A stretch of 5,563 nucleotides of DNA from an uncultured Collinsella sp. (GTDB taxonomy: Bacteria; Actinomycetota; Coriobacteriia; Coriobacteriales; Coriobacteriaceae): NCBI GenBank assembly GCA_938036665.1, contig CALHWR010000015.1, positions 1-5,563 of the forward strand, read 5' to 3'. Numbering within the stretch: the stretch's first letter is position 1; each line of letters begins with the position of its first letter. Below the pieces are notes generated by a model. The model saw only the letters and a list, made by a program, of their open reading frames with translations. It was not told where the DNA came from and made no database searches. The position numbers and the translations under genes are program-made. Below are positions 1-5,227 of this stretch, piece by piece.

Positions 1-140
1 GAGCCGATCCAGTGGTTGTCGAACACGCAGGAACGCTCGGCAAAGGCATCGAGATTGGGGGTCTGGACGTCGGTTGCGGGGTTGTAGCACGACAGGACGT
101 CGCGACGCAGAGTATCCATGAGCACGAGGACGGTTCTCAT
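1..140 (-). CDS. Sulfatase, N-terminal part (runs off left edge)
   Basis: Reading leftwards from the ATG at 140, the first 46 codons give MRTVLVLMDTLRRDVLSCYN, then TPNLDAFAERSCVFDNHWIG. This is the N-terminal strand of the sulfatase/alkaline phosphatase fold: a hydrophobic strand ending in the metal-binding Asp (VLMDTLRRD), then the TPNLDAFA...F.N motif. Sulfatases hydrolyse sulfate esters. The formylglycine site (C/S-x-P-x-R) lies beyond the window, so neither the catalytic residue type nor the substrate can be read. The first residues show no signal peptide, which suggests a cytoplasmic enzyme acting on imported sugars. The start is supported by AAAGGA about six bases upstream. It lies 169 nt after the PTS EIID gene on the same strand, so it may be the last gene of the operon or have its own promoter. 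A related alkaline-phosphatase-superfamily hydrolase is the alternative. Confidence 0.85.
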   Translation of the reverse strand, partial: MRTVLVLMDTLRRDVLSCYNPATDVQTPNLDAFAERSCVFDNHWIG

Positions 141-165
141 TGGCATCCTTTCGATAGTTGGAATT

Positions 166-184
166 GCCAGATGGCGATACGCCA
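166..184. promoter_or_regulatory. Overlapping short inverted repeats in sulfatase leader
   Basis: Two small dyads overlap: GCCA-GA-TGGC at 166-175 and TGGCG-ATA-CGCCA at 172-184. They lie 26-44 bases upstream of the sulfatase start, where an operator or a leader hairpin could act. Arms of four to five bases are short enough to arise by chance. I find no convincing -35/-10 pair nearby; CATTAT on the minus strand, at about 200-205, is the best -10 candidate. Confidence 0.2.
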
Positions 185-252
185 AAGGCACATGGGCATA
201 ATGGAGCGCACCCCGATCGCGCACGATGGAGAGCACATGAGACAACGAGGCC

Positions 253-308
253 CGCGCCCGGCATGCGGGGCGCGAGCATCAAACGATTTGCCTTTTGATA
301 AGCTCGCG
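253..308 (-). terminator. Two overlapping stem-loops after EIID (possible attenuator or terminator)
   Basis: Just past the EIID stop, in the operon's reading direction, CGCGAGC (308-302) pairs with GCTCGCG (277-271) and ATCAAA (299-294) pairs with TTTGAT (283-278). This makes a 13-bp stem with a two-base bulge and a 10-base loop. A second hairpin, 253-259 with 268-274, has a 7-bp all-GC stem and shares bases 271-274 with the first, so the two full stems cannot form together. Neither is followed by a clear T-run on either strand, so a standard intrinsic terminator is not certain. An mRNA-stabilising, processing or partial read-through element before the sulfatase fits as well. Confidence 0.4.
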
Positions 309-309
309 A

Positions 310-1140
310 TTAGGCGAAGATCTTGAACGCCGGGAAGTAGAAACCGATAGCGGCGAACACAAGGGAGAACACAATCAGACCGATGATGATTTGGGCGGAG
401 TTCTTGCCCTGGCCCTTCTTGAGCAGGCGATAGCAGATGAAAGTCAGAACGACAGGCAGCAGGAAGGGCAACACCTTGTCGAGCTGGTCCTGGAGCACCA
501 GCGGGTCACCCTCACCGAAGGCGAACTGCACGGCAAGCTTGAGCTTAACGGTCGTGGCGATCAGGCCGCCGGTGACCATGACGCCCAGCACGTTGGCGAG
601 GTTGCCCAGACGGTCGAAGACCTGGACGCCCGCCTTCTCGACGAGCTCCATGCCCATCTCGTAACCCTTGTGCAGGCCGAAGTACTTCAGCGGCCAGTAC
701 AGCAGGTTGATGAGCAAGAACATCACGAGCGGACCCACAATGGAGCCGTTGTCGACGCACATAGATGCGCCGATGGAGCCGGCGATCGGGAACCAGGTGA
801 GGTTCAGCAGGGAGTCACCAAGGCCGGCGAAGGGACCCATGAGGGAGGTCTTGATGCCGACGACGGTGTCCTTCTGATCCTCATCCGTGGTCTCCTCCAG
901 GGCAGCGGTGATGCCAAGGATGAAGGGGATCGCGAGCGGGTGGGTGTTGAAGTACTCGAGGTGGCGCTTCATGGCGTTAACGCGCTCCTCCTTGGGGGCG
1001 TCCTTGTAGAGCTCCTCGAGGACAGGGGCAAAGCAGTAGGTCAGGGACAGCGACTGCATGCGCTCGTAGTTGTGCGCGAATTGGCAACCCTGGGTGCGCA
1101 GCAGGACCTTGTTCAGGGTGGAGTTGGAGATCTTACCCAT
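310..1140 (-). CDS. PTS mannose-family transporter subunit EIID
   Basis: This is a 276-residue membrane component of a Man/Aga/Sor-type phosphotransferase permease; with EIIC it forms the sugar channel. It shows the family marks in order: the N-terminal NYERMQSLSLTYCFAPVL segment (24-41), LGITAALEE (75-83), the signature GIKTSLMGPFAGLGDSL (95-111), hydrophobic stretches near 115-150 and 180-200, and two C-terminal segments (about 223-241 and 250-270). Length matches the usual 270-285 residues. Its ATG overlaps the EIIC stop in a TAATG junction, so translation is probably coupled. Its SD-like GAGGAG lies inside the last EIIC codons, 11 bases upstream, rather far for independent initiation. Family assignment is secure. 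The sugar cannot be read from this protein alone; the nearby amino-sugar remnant hints at a hexosamine. Confidence 0.95.
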   Translation of the reverse strand: MGKISNSTLNKVLLRTQGCQFAHNYERMQSLSLTYCFAPVLEELYKDAPKEERVNAMKRHLEYFNTHPLAIPFILGITAALEETTDEDQKDTVVGIKTSLMGPFAGLGDSLLNLTWFPIAGSIGASMCVDNGSIVGPLVMFLLINLLYWPLKYFGLHKGYEMGMELVEKAGVQVFDRLGNLANVLGVMVTGGLIATTVKLKLAVQFAFGEGDPLVLQDQLDKVLPFLLPVVLTFICYRLLKKGQGKNSAQIIIGLIVFSLVFAAIGFYFPAFKIFA

Positions 1141-1949
1141 TAGAGATCGTACTCCTCGTCATCATCGGAGCCGGCGGCAGAGGCGGCGGCAGGGGCGGGT
1201 TGATTCTTCTGGCCCTCGGTAATGACGTCCCACACGCCGGCGGCGGCGCAAGCGGCGAGCGCGATGCCCACGGTCGGGACGTTGAGGAAGGCGGCCATGA
1301 TAAAGCCGAGCAGCAGGAAGATCCACATGTTCTTCTTCATCATCATGGTGAGGAGCATGGCCAGGCCGACGGCGGGCATCATGCCACCGGCAGTGGAGAA
1401 GCCGGTGAGAACCCACGGAACCTGGTTCTGTAGGAAGGCCATGATGTCCTCGATCACGAAGGAGCCGATACCCGTGGCGATGAAGACGGGGACGGCGCGG
1501 GTCAGGAAGAAGCACAGAGCACCGGTCCAGAAGAACTTGTTGACAGCGTTGAACTTACCGGACTCGATGGCCTTGTCGGCACCGTGAACAAGCGAGACGT
1601 TGGTGGTCATGACCAGGATGTTCAGCTGCTGAACCAAGGTGGCGGTGGGGATGCCGATGGCGACTGCCAGGGCGATGGCGCTGGCGGTGTCGGTGGAACC
1701 CATAATGCCCAAGGCGGCACCGACGATGGTGCCGGAGATGACATCGGGCGGAACGTAGGCACCGATGTTATTGACGCCGAGCCACATGAGCTCCATGGTC
1801 GCGCCGATCATGATGGCGGTCGTCATGTCACCGAGGATGATGCCGACGCCGACGGATGCCAGCAGGGGCTTGCGGAAGCCCAGGTGGGGACCGAACTGGT
1901 CCCAAGTGCACAGACCCGCCCAGATGGCGAGCAGAAGTGCCTGAAGCAT
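1140..1949 (-). CDS. PTS mannose-family transporter subunit EIIC
   Basis: The 269-residue integral membrane subunit works with EIID to carry the sugar across the membrane. It is strongly hydrophobic and shows family patterns such as the N-terminal membrane segment MLQALLLAIWAGLCTWDQFG, GATMELMWLGVNNIGAYVPP and AIGIPTATLVQQLNI. I start it at the ATG at 1949 because AAGGAG sits six bases upstream and the protein then opens directly in the first membrane segment. A longer in-frame version from GTG at 1994 adds 15 polar residues, lacks an SD and would run through the hairpin at 1970-1992. The C-terminus is unusual: an Ala/Pro-rich linker, then DDDEEYDL. The codons of that tail also provide the SD-like GAGGAG for EIID, and the stop overlaps the EIID start by one base. 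Confidence 0.95.
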   Translation of the reverse strand: MLQALLLAIWAGLCTWDQFGPHLGFRKPLLASVGVGIILGDMTTAIMIGATMELMWLGVNNIGAYVPPDVISGTIVGAALGIMGSTDTASAIALAVAIGIPTATLVQQLNILVMTTNVSLVHGADKAIESGKFNAVNKFFWTGALCFFLTRAVPVFIATGIGSFVIEDIMAFLQNQVPWVLTGFSTAGGMMPAVGLAMLLTMMMKKNMWIFLLLGFIMAAFLNVPTVGIALAACAAAGVWDVITEGQKNQPAPAAASAAGSDDDEEYDL

Positions 1950-1969
1950 AAGCCTCTCCTTCCCTATTC

Positions 1970-2015
1970 GCCCATCGTTCCCTCCGATGGGCACGCCCCG
2001 GGCTCACATGCCCGG
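1970..2015 (-). other. Tandem stem-loops in the EIIB-EIIC gap
   Basis: Two perfect hairpins lie in the 80-nt gap. The first, 1998-2015, pairs CCGGGC with GCCCGG (6 bp, six-base loop). The second, 1970-1992, pairs GCCCATCG with CGATGGGC (8 bp, seven-base loop). In the operon RNA they come one after the other and end about 20 bases before the EIIC start, leaving its ribosome site free. No T-run follows, so termination is unlikely; an RNA processing or stability role is inferred. Confidence 0.5.
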
Positions 2016-2029
2016 AGATGGTTACCTAC

Positions 2030-2506
2030 TTAGTAGTTCTTGAGGAGCTCGGACACGGGCTCCTTGGAATCGCGCGTGGTGGTCTGCATCCAGCAGTCGA
2101 CGCCGAGGCCAATGAGCTCCTCGAAGGCGGCCTTTTCCTCGGCGGTGACGGACATGTTCTTGTGCAAGCGATGACGCTGCTCGTTGAAGCGCATGCCGGA
2201 GACGTTCAGGTAGTCGAACGGCAAGCCGTTCTCGTGCAGCTTGAGGGCGTCGATGGGGTTGGTGAAGAGCACCATCGTGGCTTTCTTGAGCTCGGTCTTC
2301 TTGAGGACCTCGATAAACTTCTCGACGCCGAAGACGGAGACCTTGATGTCGGGGGCGGCGAGGCCGGCGACGGACTTCTGGACGGGGTCGTTGGCGACCT
2401 TATCCGAGACAATGATTGCCGATTCGATGCCGAAGTCGGGAATCCAGGTGGTGGCGACCTGACCGTGAATCAGGCGGTCATCGATGTCGACGAGTTTGAG
2501 TGCCAT
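2030..2506 (-). CDS. PTS mannose-family subunit EIIB
   Basis: The 158-residue cytoplasmic phosphocarrier takes phosphate from EIIA and passes it to the sugar as EIIC/EIID import it. The N-terminal LVDIDDRLIHGQVATTW is the classic active-site segment of the sorbose/mannose IIB family, with the phosphorylated histidine at residue 14. The remainder (SDKVANDP, KVSVFGVEKFIEVL, TMVLFTNPIDALKL, LNVSGMRF) follows the usual alternating fold, and length is normal for a free-standing IIB. The start is fixed by AAGGAG six bases before the ATG. It lies 118 nt downstream of EIIA and 80 nt upstream of EIIC on the same strand. EIIA and EIIB are separate here, not fused as in E. coli ManX. Substrate is not determined; AgaB/AgaV-like, ManX-like and SorB-like roles are all possible. 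Confidence 0.96.
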   Translation of the reverse strand: MALKLVDIDDRLIHGQVATTWIPDFGIESAIIVSDKVANDPVQKSVAGLAAPDIKVSVFGVEKFIEVLKKTELKKATMVLFTNPIDALKLHENGLPFDYLNVSGMRFNEQRHRLHKNMSVTAEEKAAFEELIGLGVDCWMQTTTRDSKEPVSELLKNY

Positions 2507-2568
2507 GTTGTTCTCCTTTTCGTTTGCACGTTCCTTCAGTACCGTTTACGAATGCTCTACTCGATCGA

Positions 2569-2600
2569 GACGCCCACTCGGGGGGATACGGGTGAGCGCC
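2569..2600 (-). other. Stem-loop in the EIIA-EIIB gap
   Basis: Bases 2592-2600 pair with 2569-2577 in the minus-strand RNA to give a 9-bp stem with two G-U pairs and a 14-base loop rich in C. A perfect 10-bp palindrome, CTCGATCGAG (2560-2569), abuts it. Nearer to EIIB are TTCGTTTG (2519-2526) and CGTTTAC (2543-2549), which resemble boxes in the divergent control region. There is no T-run, so this looks like a processing or stability structure, or an internal regulatory site, rather than a terminator. Confidence 0.4.
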
Positions 2601-2624
2601 ACTCGAATCGACGGGCTAACGAGC

Positions 2625-3065
2625 CTAGAGGTCCAAATCGTCCTCGTCTGCCTCCACGGCCGGAGTGGGAGCCTTGATCTCCTGCTGGGCCCCGGCGTGA
2701 GCGGCGGTGAGCTGGGCACGGACCGCGTCGGCGGAATCGAGGCCATCGCGGGTGAGCAGGAGCTCGACCGCAACGGGCATAGACAGGCCGGTGTAGGCGA
2801 CCATGTTCATGCCGTTGAGCAGGCAGCGGGTGGTCACGTTGAATGGGGTGCCGCCGTAGATGTCGCATAGGGTGACGACGAGTTCGCACTCGGCGCTGAG
2901 GGTCTCGTAGGCCTCGCGCATCTCGGACTCGAAAGACTCCAGGCTCTTCTCGGCGGTGAGACCAAGAGCGATGACATCAGGCTGCTTGCCCGCAATCATC
3001 TCGACGGCGCCGAGGGCGGCCTGAGCGAACTCTCCGTGACTTGCAAGGATGACACCGATACGCAT
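2625..3065 (-). CDS. PTS mannose-family subunit EIIA
   Basis: This first gene of the operon encodes the cytoplasmic IIA phosphocarrier (146 residues), which accepts phosphate from HPr on a histidine and passes it to EIIB. MRIGVILASHGEFAQAAL places the active histidine at residue 10, the same position as in E. coli ManX. VTLCDIYGGTPFNVTTRCL is the second conserved segment. I chose the ATG at 3065 because AGGA stands six bases before it and it restores His10; an ATG five codons earlier (3080) has the SD inside its own codons and no good site of its own. After the roughly 130-residue IIA fold comes a short Pro/Ala linker and the acidic tail EADEDDLDL, which closely resembles the EIIC tail. EIIA is divergent from the two regulators, typical of a regulated PTS operon. 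Confidence 0.95.
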   Translation of the reverse strand: MRIGVILASHGEFAQAALGAVEMIAGKQPDVIALGLTAEKSLESFESEMREAYETLSAECELVVTLCDIYGGTPFNVTTRCLLNGMNMVAYTGLSMPVAVELLLTRDGLDSADAVRAQLTAAHAGAQQEIKAPTPAVEADEDDLDL

Positions 3066-3327
3066 CTTCTGTCCTTTCATACTTATTAATTCTCTTCGTT
3101 CTGTTCGTTCTGTTCGTTCTGCTCGTTTATGTTCGTCTATATTTGTTTATTGGTCAAGAGATGATTTTTGGAATGAGCTTTATTTACCTCCTATTTGATG
3201 GTTTTTTCCGTGAGCGTTATGTTTTGACCGGTGAAAGGTAATGTGCCTTCGTGAACGATTTGCGTTTATTAATGTTGTTCGTTTACATTGAAATAAGAAC
3301 AAACGCTCGATGAGGGAGTCGGCACTC
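3066..3327. promoter_or_regulatory. Divergent control region between PTS operon and regulators
   Basis: This 262-nt AT-rich gap must hold promoters for both directions. Leftward, TTGACC (3157-3152) is a good -35, but the -10 candidates are weak (GAACAT at 3134-3129 with a 17-base spacer, CATAAA at 3131-3126 with 20) and lie within the TTCG repeats. Rightward, TTGCGT (3260-3265) and TACATT (3284-3289), 18 bases apart, are the best pair I see. CGTTTA occurs at 3124, 3263 and 3280, the last two 17 bases apart, and TTGTTC (3275-3280) faces GAACAA (3297-3302) as an inverted repeat. TTCG/CGTTT boxes resemble sites bound by DeoR-family proteins such as GlpR and AgaR, so repression by one or both neighbours is the simple reading. 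Exact promoter positions are uncertain. Confidence 0.6.
3095..3150. repeat. 9-bp tandem repeat, candidate operator array
   Basis: TTCGTTCTG occurs three times with no gap (3095-3103, 3104-3112, 3113-3121). Degenerate copies follow: CTCGTTTATG (3122-3131), TTCGTC (3132-3137) and TTTGTTTAT (3142-3150). The array ends 29 bases before the EIIA start and overlaps the likely -10/transcript-start zone of the PTS promoter. A helical-scale period with a TTCG core suits cooperative binding of a DeoR-family repressor. On the RNA level it would be an unstructured A-rich leader (CAGAACGAA repeats). Which role applies is not decided by sequence. Confidence 0.6.
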
Positions 3328-4092
3328 ATGAAATCCGAACGCCAGCAGGCCATTCTCGACTTGCTCGACCAACATCATTCGGTATCGGTAAACGAGATAT
3401 CTAATACCCTATCTGTTTCGGATATGACCATCAGGCGTGACCTGGCCGAGCTTGCCGACAAGGGCCTTCTTGTGCGCGTACACGGAGGGGCTCAGCTTCC
3501 ACACTCCGCCCACGGAACAGCCCTTTCACGTTTGACCCCGCATGAGGAGAAACGTCGTTTTCAAGTTGATCAGAAACGTGCCGCCGCTATGGCCGCCGCC
3601 CAAACCGTCTCAGCCGGCGATACGATCTTTCTCGGTGGAGGCTCCACTCTCGAGCTCATGTGTTCGTATTTGCCCCAGGAGGACATACGCGTCGTCACCA
3701 ACAGTCTTCCCGTGCTGAACCTGCTAGCCGACAATCCACATATAGATCTATTCTTTGTTGGTGGCATGATGCGTCACGACACGCGAGTTTTCACCATGCC
3801 ATACAACGGCCGCGGCCCCTACGGTCTATCCGCTCCCAAGGCCTACGTCTCGGCAACCGGTATTTTTGGAAACGAGGTCTTTGGCTCTCGTCCCGATGCA
3901 GCCATGGTCCTCTCAGACGCTCTTTCTCGAGCTCAGGAGCGTTATCTTGTTGTAGATGCTGAAAAAGTCGGAAGGCGCGACTTCTGCCTTTTCACCACAC
4001 TGGAGGATATGACCGCGGCATTCATTAACGAGGACGCAGACCCCCGGACCATCGAGGCCCTCCGCGCCTATACCTCCGTCATTACCGCATAA
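3328..4092 (+). CDS. DeoR-family transcriptional regulator (first of tandem pair)
   Basis: This 254-residue DNA-binding repressor belongs to the LacR/AgaR/GlpR type. It has an N-terminal winged helix-turn-helix (about residues 4-55; VSVNEISNTLSVSDMTIRRDL, then VRVHGGA) and a C-terminal sugar-phosphate-sensing domain: DTIFLGGGST (98-107), RVVTNSLPVLNLL (121-133), FFVGGMMR and LVVDAEKVGRRDF. The ATG at 3328 is preferred over the one at 3310 because GAGGGAG lies nine bases before it and the protein then begins in the usual MKSERQQAIL form. It is divergent from the PTS operon across a control region rich in TTCG/CGTTTA boxes, its likely target, with a phosphorylated sugar from the PTS as likely effector. 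Codon choice is more mixed than in the PTS genes, as expected for low expression. Family is certain; ligand and targets are inferred. Confidence 0.93.
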   Translation: MKSERQQAILDLLDQHHSVSVNEISNTLSVSDMTIRRDLAELADKGLLVRVHGGAQLPHSAHGTALSRLTPHEEKRRFQVDQKRAAAMAAAQTVSAGDTIFLGGGSTLELMCSYLPQEDIRVVTNSLPVLNLLADNPHIDLFFVGGMMRHDTRVFTMPYNGRGPYGLSAPKAYVSATGIFGNEVFGSRPDAAMVLSDALSRAQERYLVVDAEKVGRRDFCLFTTLEDMTAAFINEDADPRTIEALRAYTSVITA

Positions 4093-4107
4093 TCCAATTG
4101 GCAAGCC

Positions 4108-4869
4108 ATGCTTAAACCCGAACGTCACGAACAATTACTTGAGCTGTGCGCTCAGCGCGGAATGGTCACTGTTGCCCAAGCCGCAACAATCTTTGGTATA
4201 TCTGAAATGACCGCTCGAAGAGACTTCGATGAGCTCTCGCGACGCGCTGGCGTCATCCGCGAGTACGGTGGCATCCGACTTTCAAGCGGCTCCCCCACTG
4301 CCGAAGAGGTCCCGTTTTTTGAAAAGCTCTCAATCCGCTCCCCTGAAAAAGAGCATATCGCACGCACCGCTGTCAACCTCATCAGAGAGCGCGACACCAT
4401 CTTCCTCGGACCCGGTTCGACTTGCGCTCTCATCGCCCGTGCGCTGCCGCGCATGCGGCTGCGCGTCATCACAAACAGCATCATCGTGCTGAACATGCTC
4501 CAGACGCGAAACGATGTGGAGATCTGGGCCCTGGGAGGACAGTATCGCAAACGATCGGGTTCTTTCGTCGGGCCCATCGCCGAAGATGCTCTCGCCCCGC
4601 TCGGTATCGACACTTGCTTTATCGGCACCAACGGCGTACTTGCCCAATCCATCTCCTGTTCTAACCTTGAGGAAGGACGCTTACAGGCGCTCGCTTGCGA
4701 TCGCGCCGCCAAGCGTTACCTTGTCTGCGATTCAAGCAAGATCGGACAGATGGACTTCTTCGGCTTCTACAATCTCGATCAAATGGACGCACTCATCACC
4801 GATGCAAATGTCAACGACAAACAGCGTTCCATGGTTCTCGAATCAACTCGCATCATCGTCGCAGAATAG
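4108..4869 (+). CDS. DeoR-family transcriptional regulator (second of tandem pair)
   Basis: This is a 253-residue paralogue of the preceding gene, starting 15 nt after its stop and so probably cotranscribed. The winged helix-turn-helix covers about residues 4-55 (VTVAQAATIFGISEMTARRDF, REYGG), and the effector domain carries DTIFLGPGST (96-105), RVITNSIIVLNML (119-131), WALGGQYRKRSGSFVG, CFIGTNGV and LVCDSSKIGQMDFFGF. All landmarks of a working protein are present. The start has no clear SD (TTGGCAAG is the nearest purine patch), which suggests coupling to the upstream gene or weak expression. The two proteins differ strongly outside the family motifs, including in the recognition helix (SDMTIRRDL against SEMTARRDF), so this is not a recent duplication. 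It may share the PTS target, bind other sites, or answer to a different sugar phosphate. Confidence 0.93.
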   Translation: MLKPERHEQLLELCAQRGMVTVAQAATIFGISEMTARRDFDELSRRAGVIREYGGIRLSSGSPTAEEVPFFEKLSIRSPEKEHIARTAVNLIRERDTIFLGPGSTCALIARALPRMRLRVITNSIIVLNMLQTRNDVEIWALGGQYRKRSGSFVGPIAEDALAPLGIDTCFIGTNGVLAQSISCSNLEEGRLQALACDRAAKRYLVCDSSKIGQMDFFGFYNLDQMDALITDANVNDKQRSMVLESTRIIVAE

Positions 4870-4901
4870 GCCTGTTTTGATTTAGCTGGACACCACAGCA
4901 A

Positions 4902-4934
4902 AGACCCCGATTCGATAAAGCCGAATCGGGGTCT
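4902..4934. terminator. Perfect 13-bp hairpin between convergent units
   Basis: AGACCCCGATTCG (4902-4914) pairs fully with CGAATCGGGGTCT (4922-4934) around a seven-base loop. It lies 32 bases after the second regulator's stop and 34 bases after the stop of the leftward remnant ORF, just where a shared two-way terminator is expected. Tails are modest: CATTATT on the plus strand and TTTG on the minus strand. Confidence 0.75.
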
Positions 4935-4968
4935 CATTATTCGCATCAAATCGCAAATAGGTCAGCAG

Positions 4969-5196
4969 CTACTTCTCAGTGTAGACGCTCCCGCCACCGA
5001 GATAGGTCTCGACGAGGGATAGGTCGGGGTTGAGGACGACAACCTCACCCACGTAATCGGAGGTGCCGGCACCGGTGAGCACCGCATTGAGGCGACCGTC
5101 GCCCATGGCGCGGGCGTCGGCCAGGAACGCCTCGACGGCCTCAAGGTTATCCTTGTAGATGTTCAGCGTGTCAAGCCAAAGCTCGGGAGACGACAC
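4969..5196 (-). pseudogene. agaS: Apparent in-frame fusion remnant: AgaS-like start joined to NagA/AgaA-like end
   Basis: A 75-codon ORF. Residues 1-50 (ELWLDTLNIYKDNLEAVEAF, then NAVLTGAGTSDYVG) look like the start of an AgaS-type SIS-domain enzyme, the galactosamine-6-phosphate deaminase/isomerase family, including its GAGTS phosphosugar-binding loop. The rest (VVVLNPDLSLVETYLGGGSV, then YTEK and stop) looks like the last strands of an N-acetylhexosamine-6-phosphate deacetylase (NagA/AgaA). Each parent is normally near 380-400 residues, so most of both is missing, including NagA's metal-binding residues. The junction falls near 5040-5050. The only available start is GTG with no SD; an in-frame TAA lies four codons upstream (5209-5211), suggesting the true N-terminus is also lost. 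I read it as a deletion scar. A short real protein remains possible. Family calls are from recalled motifs and untested by search. Confidence 0.6.
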
Positions 5197-5227
5197 GTTG
5201 ATGTCTGCTTAACTTTGCTCGCTCAGG

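Noticed and set aside
12..326. A 104-codon rightward ORF at the left edge
   Set aside because: It overlaps the sulfatase start and the hairpin region on the other strand and its product is low-complexity with no family features.
295..1143. A 282-codon rightward ORF opposite EIID
   Set aside because: It is the mirror of a GC-rich coding frame: the product is rich in His, Gln, Glu and Gly with no fold or motif, while the opposite strand encodes a clear EIID.
2018..2677. A 219-codon rightward ORF opposite EIIB
   Set aside because: It is antisense to EIIB and the following gap, has no recognisable motif and no ribosome site; it is explained by codon bias of the true gene.
3095..3150. The short repeats as a CRISPR array
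   Set aside because: Units are 9 bp and directly adjacent, with no unique spacers and no cas genes in the window.
3224..3229. TTGACC as a rightward -35 box for the regulators
   Set aside because: No acceptable -10 lies 16-19 bases downstream (the 17-base position reads CTTCGT).
3241..3291. A 16-codon leader ORF (ATG to TGA) ahead of the first regulator, after AAAGG
   Set aside because: The purine patch is only two bases from the ATG, too close for normal initiation, and the peptide has no run of regulatory codons.
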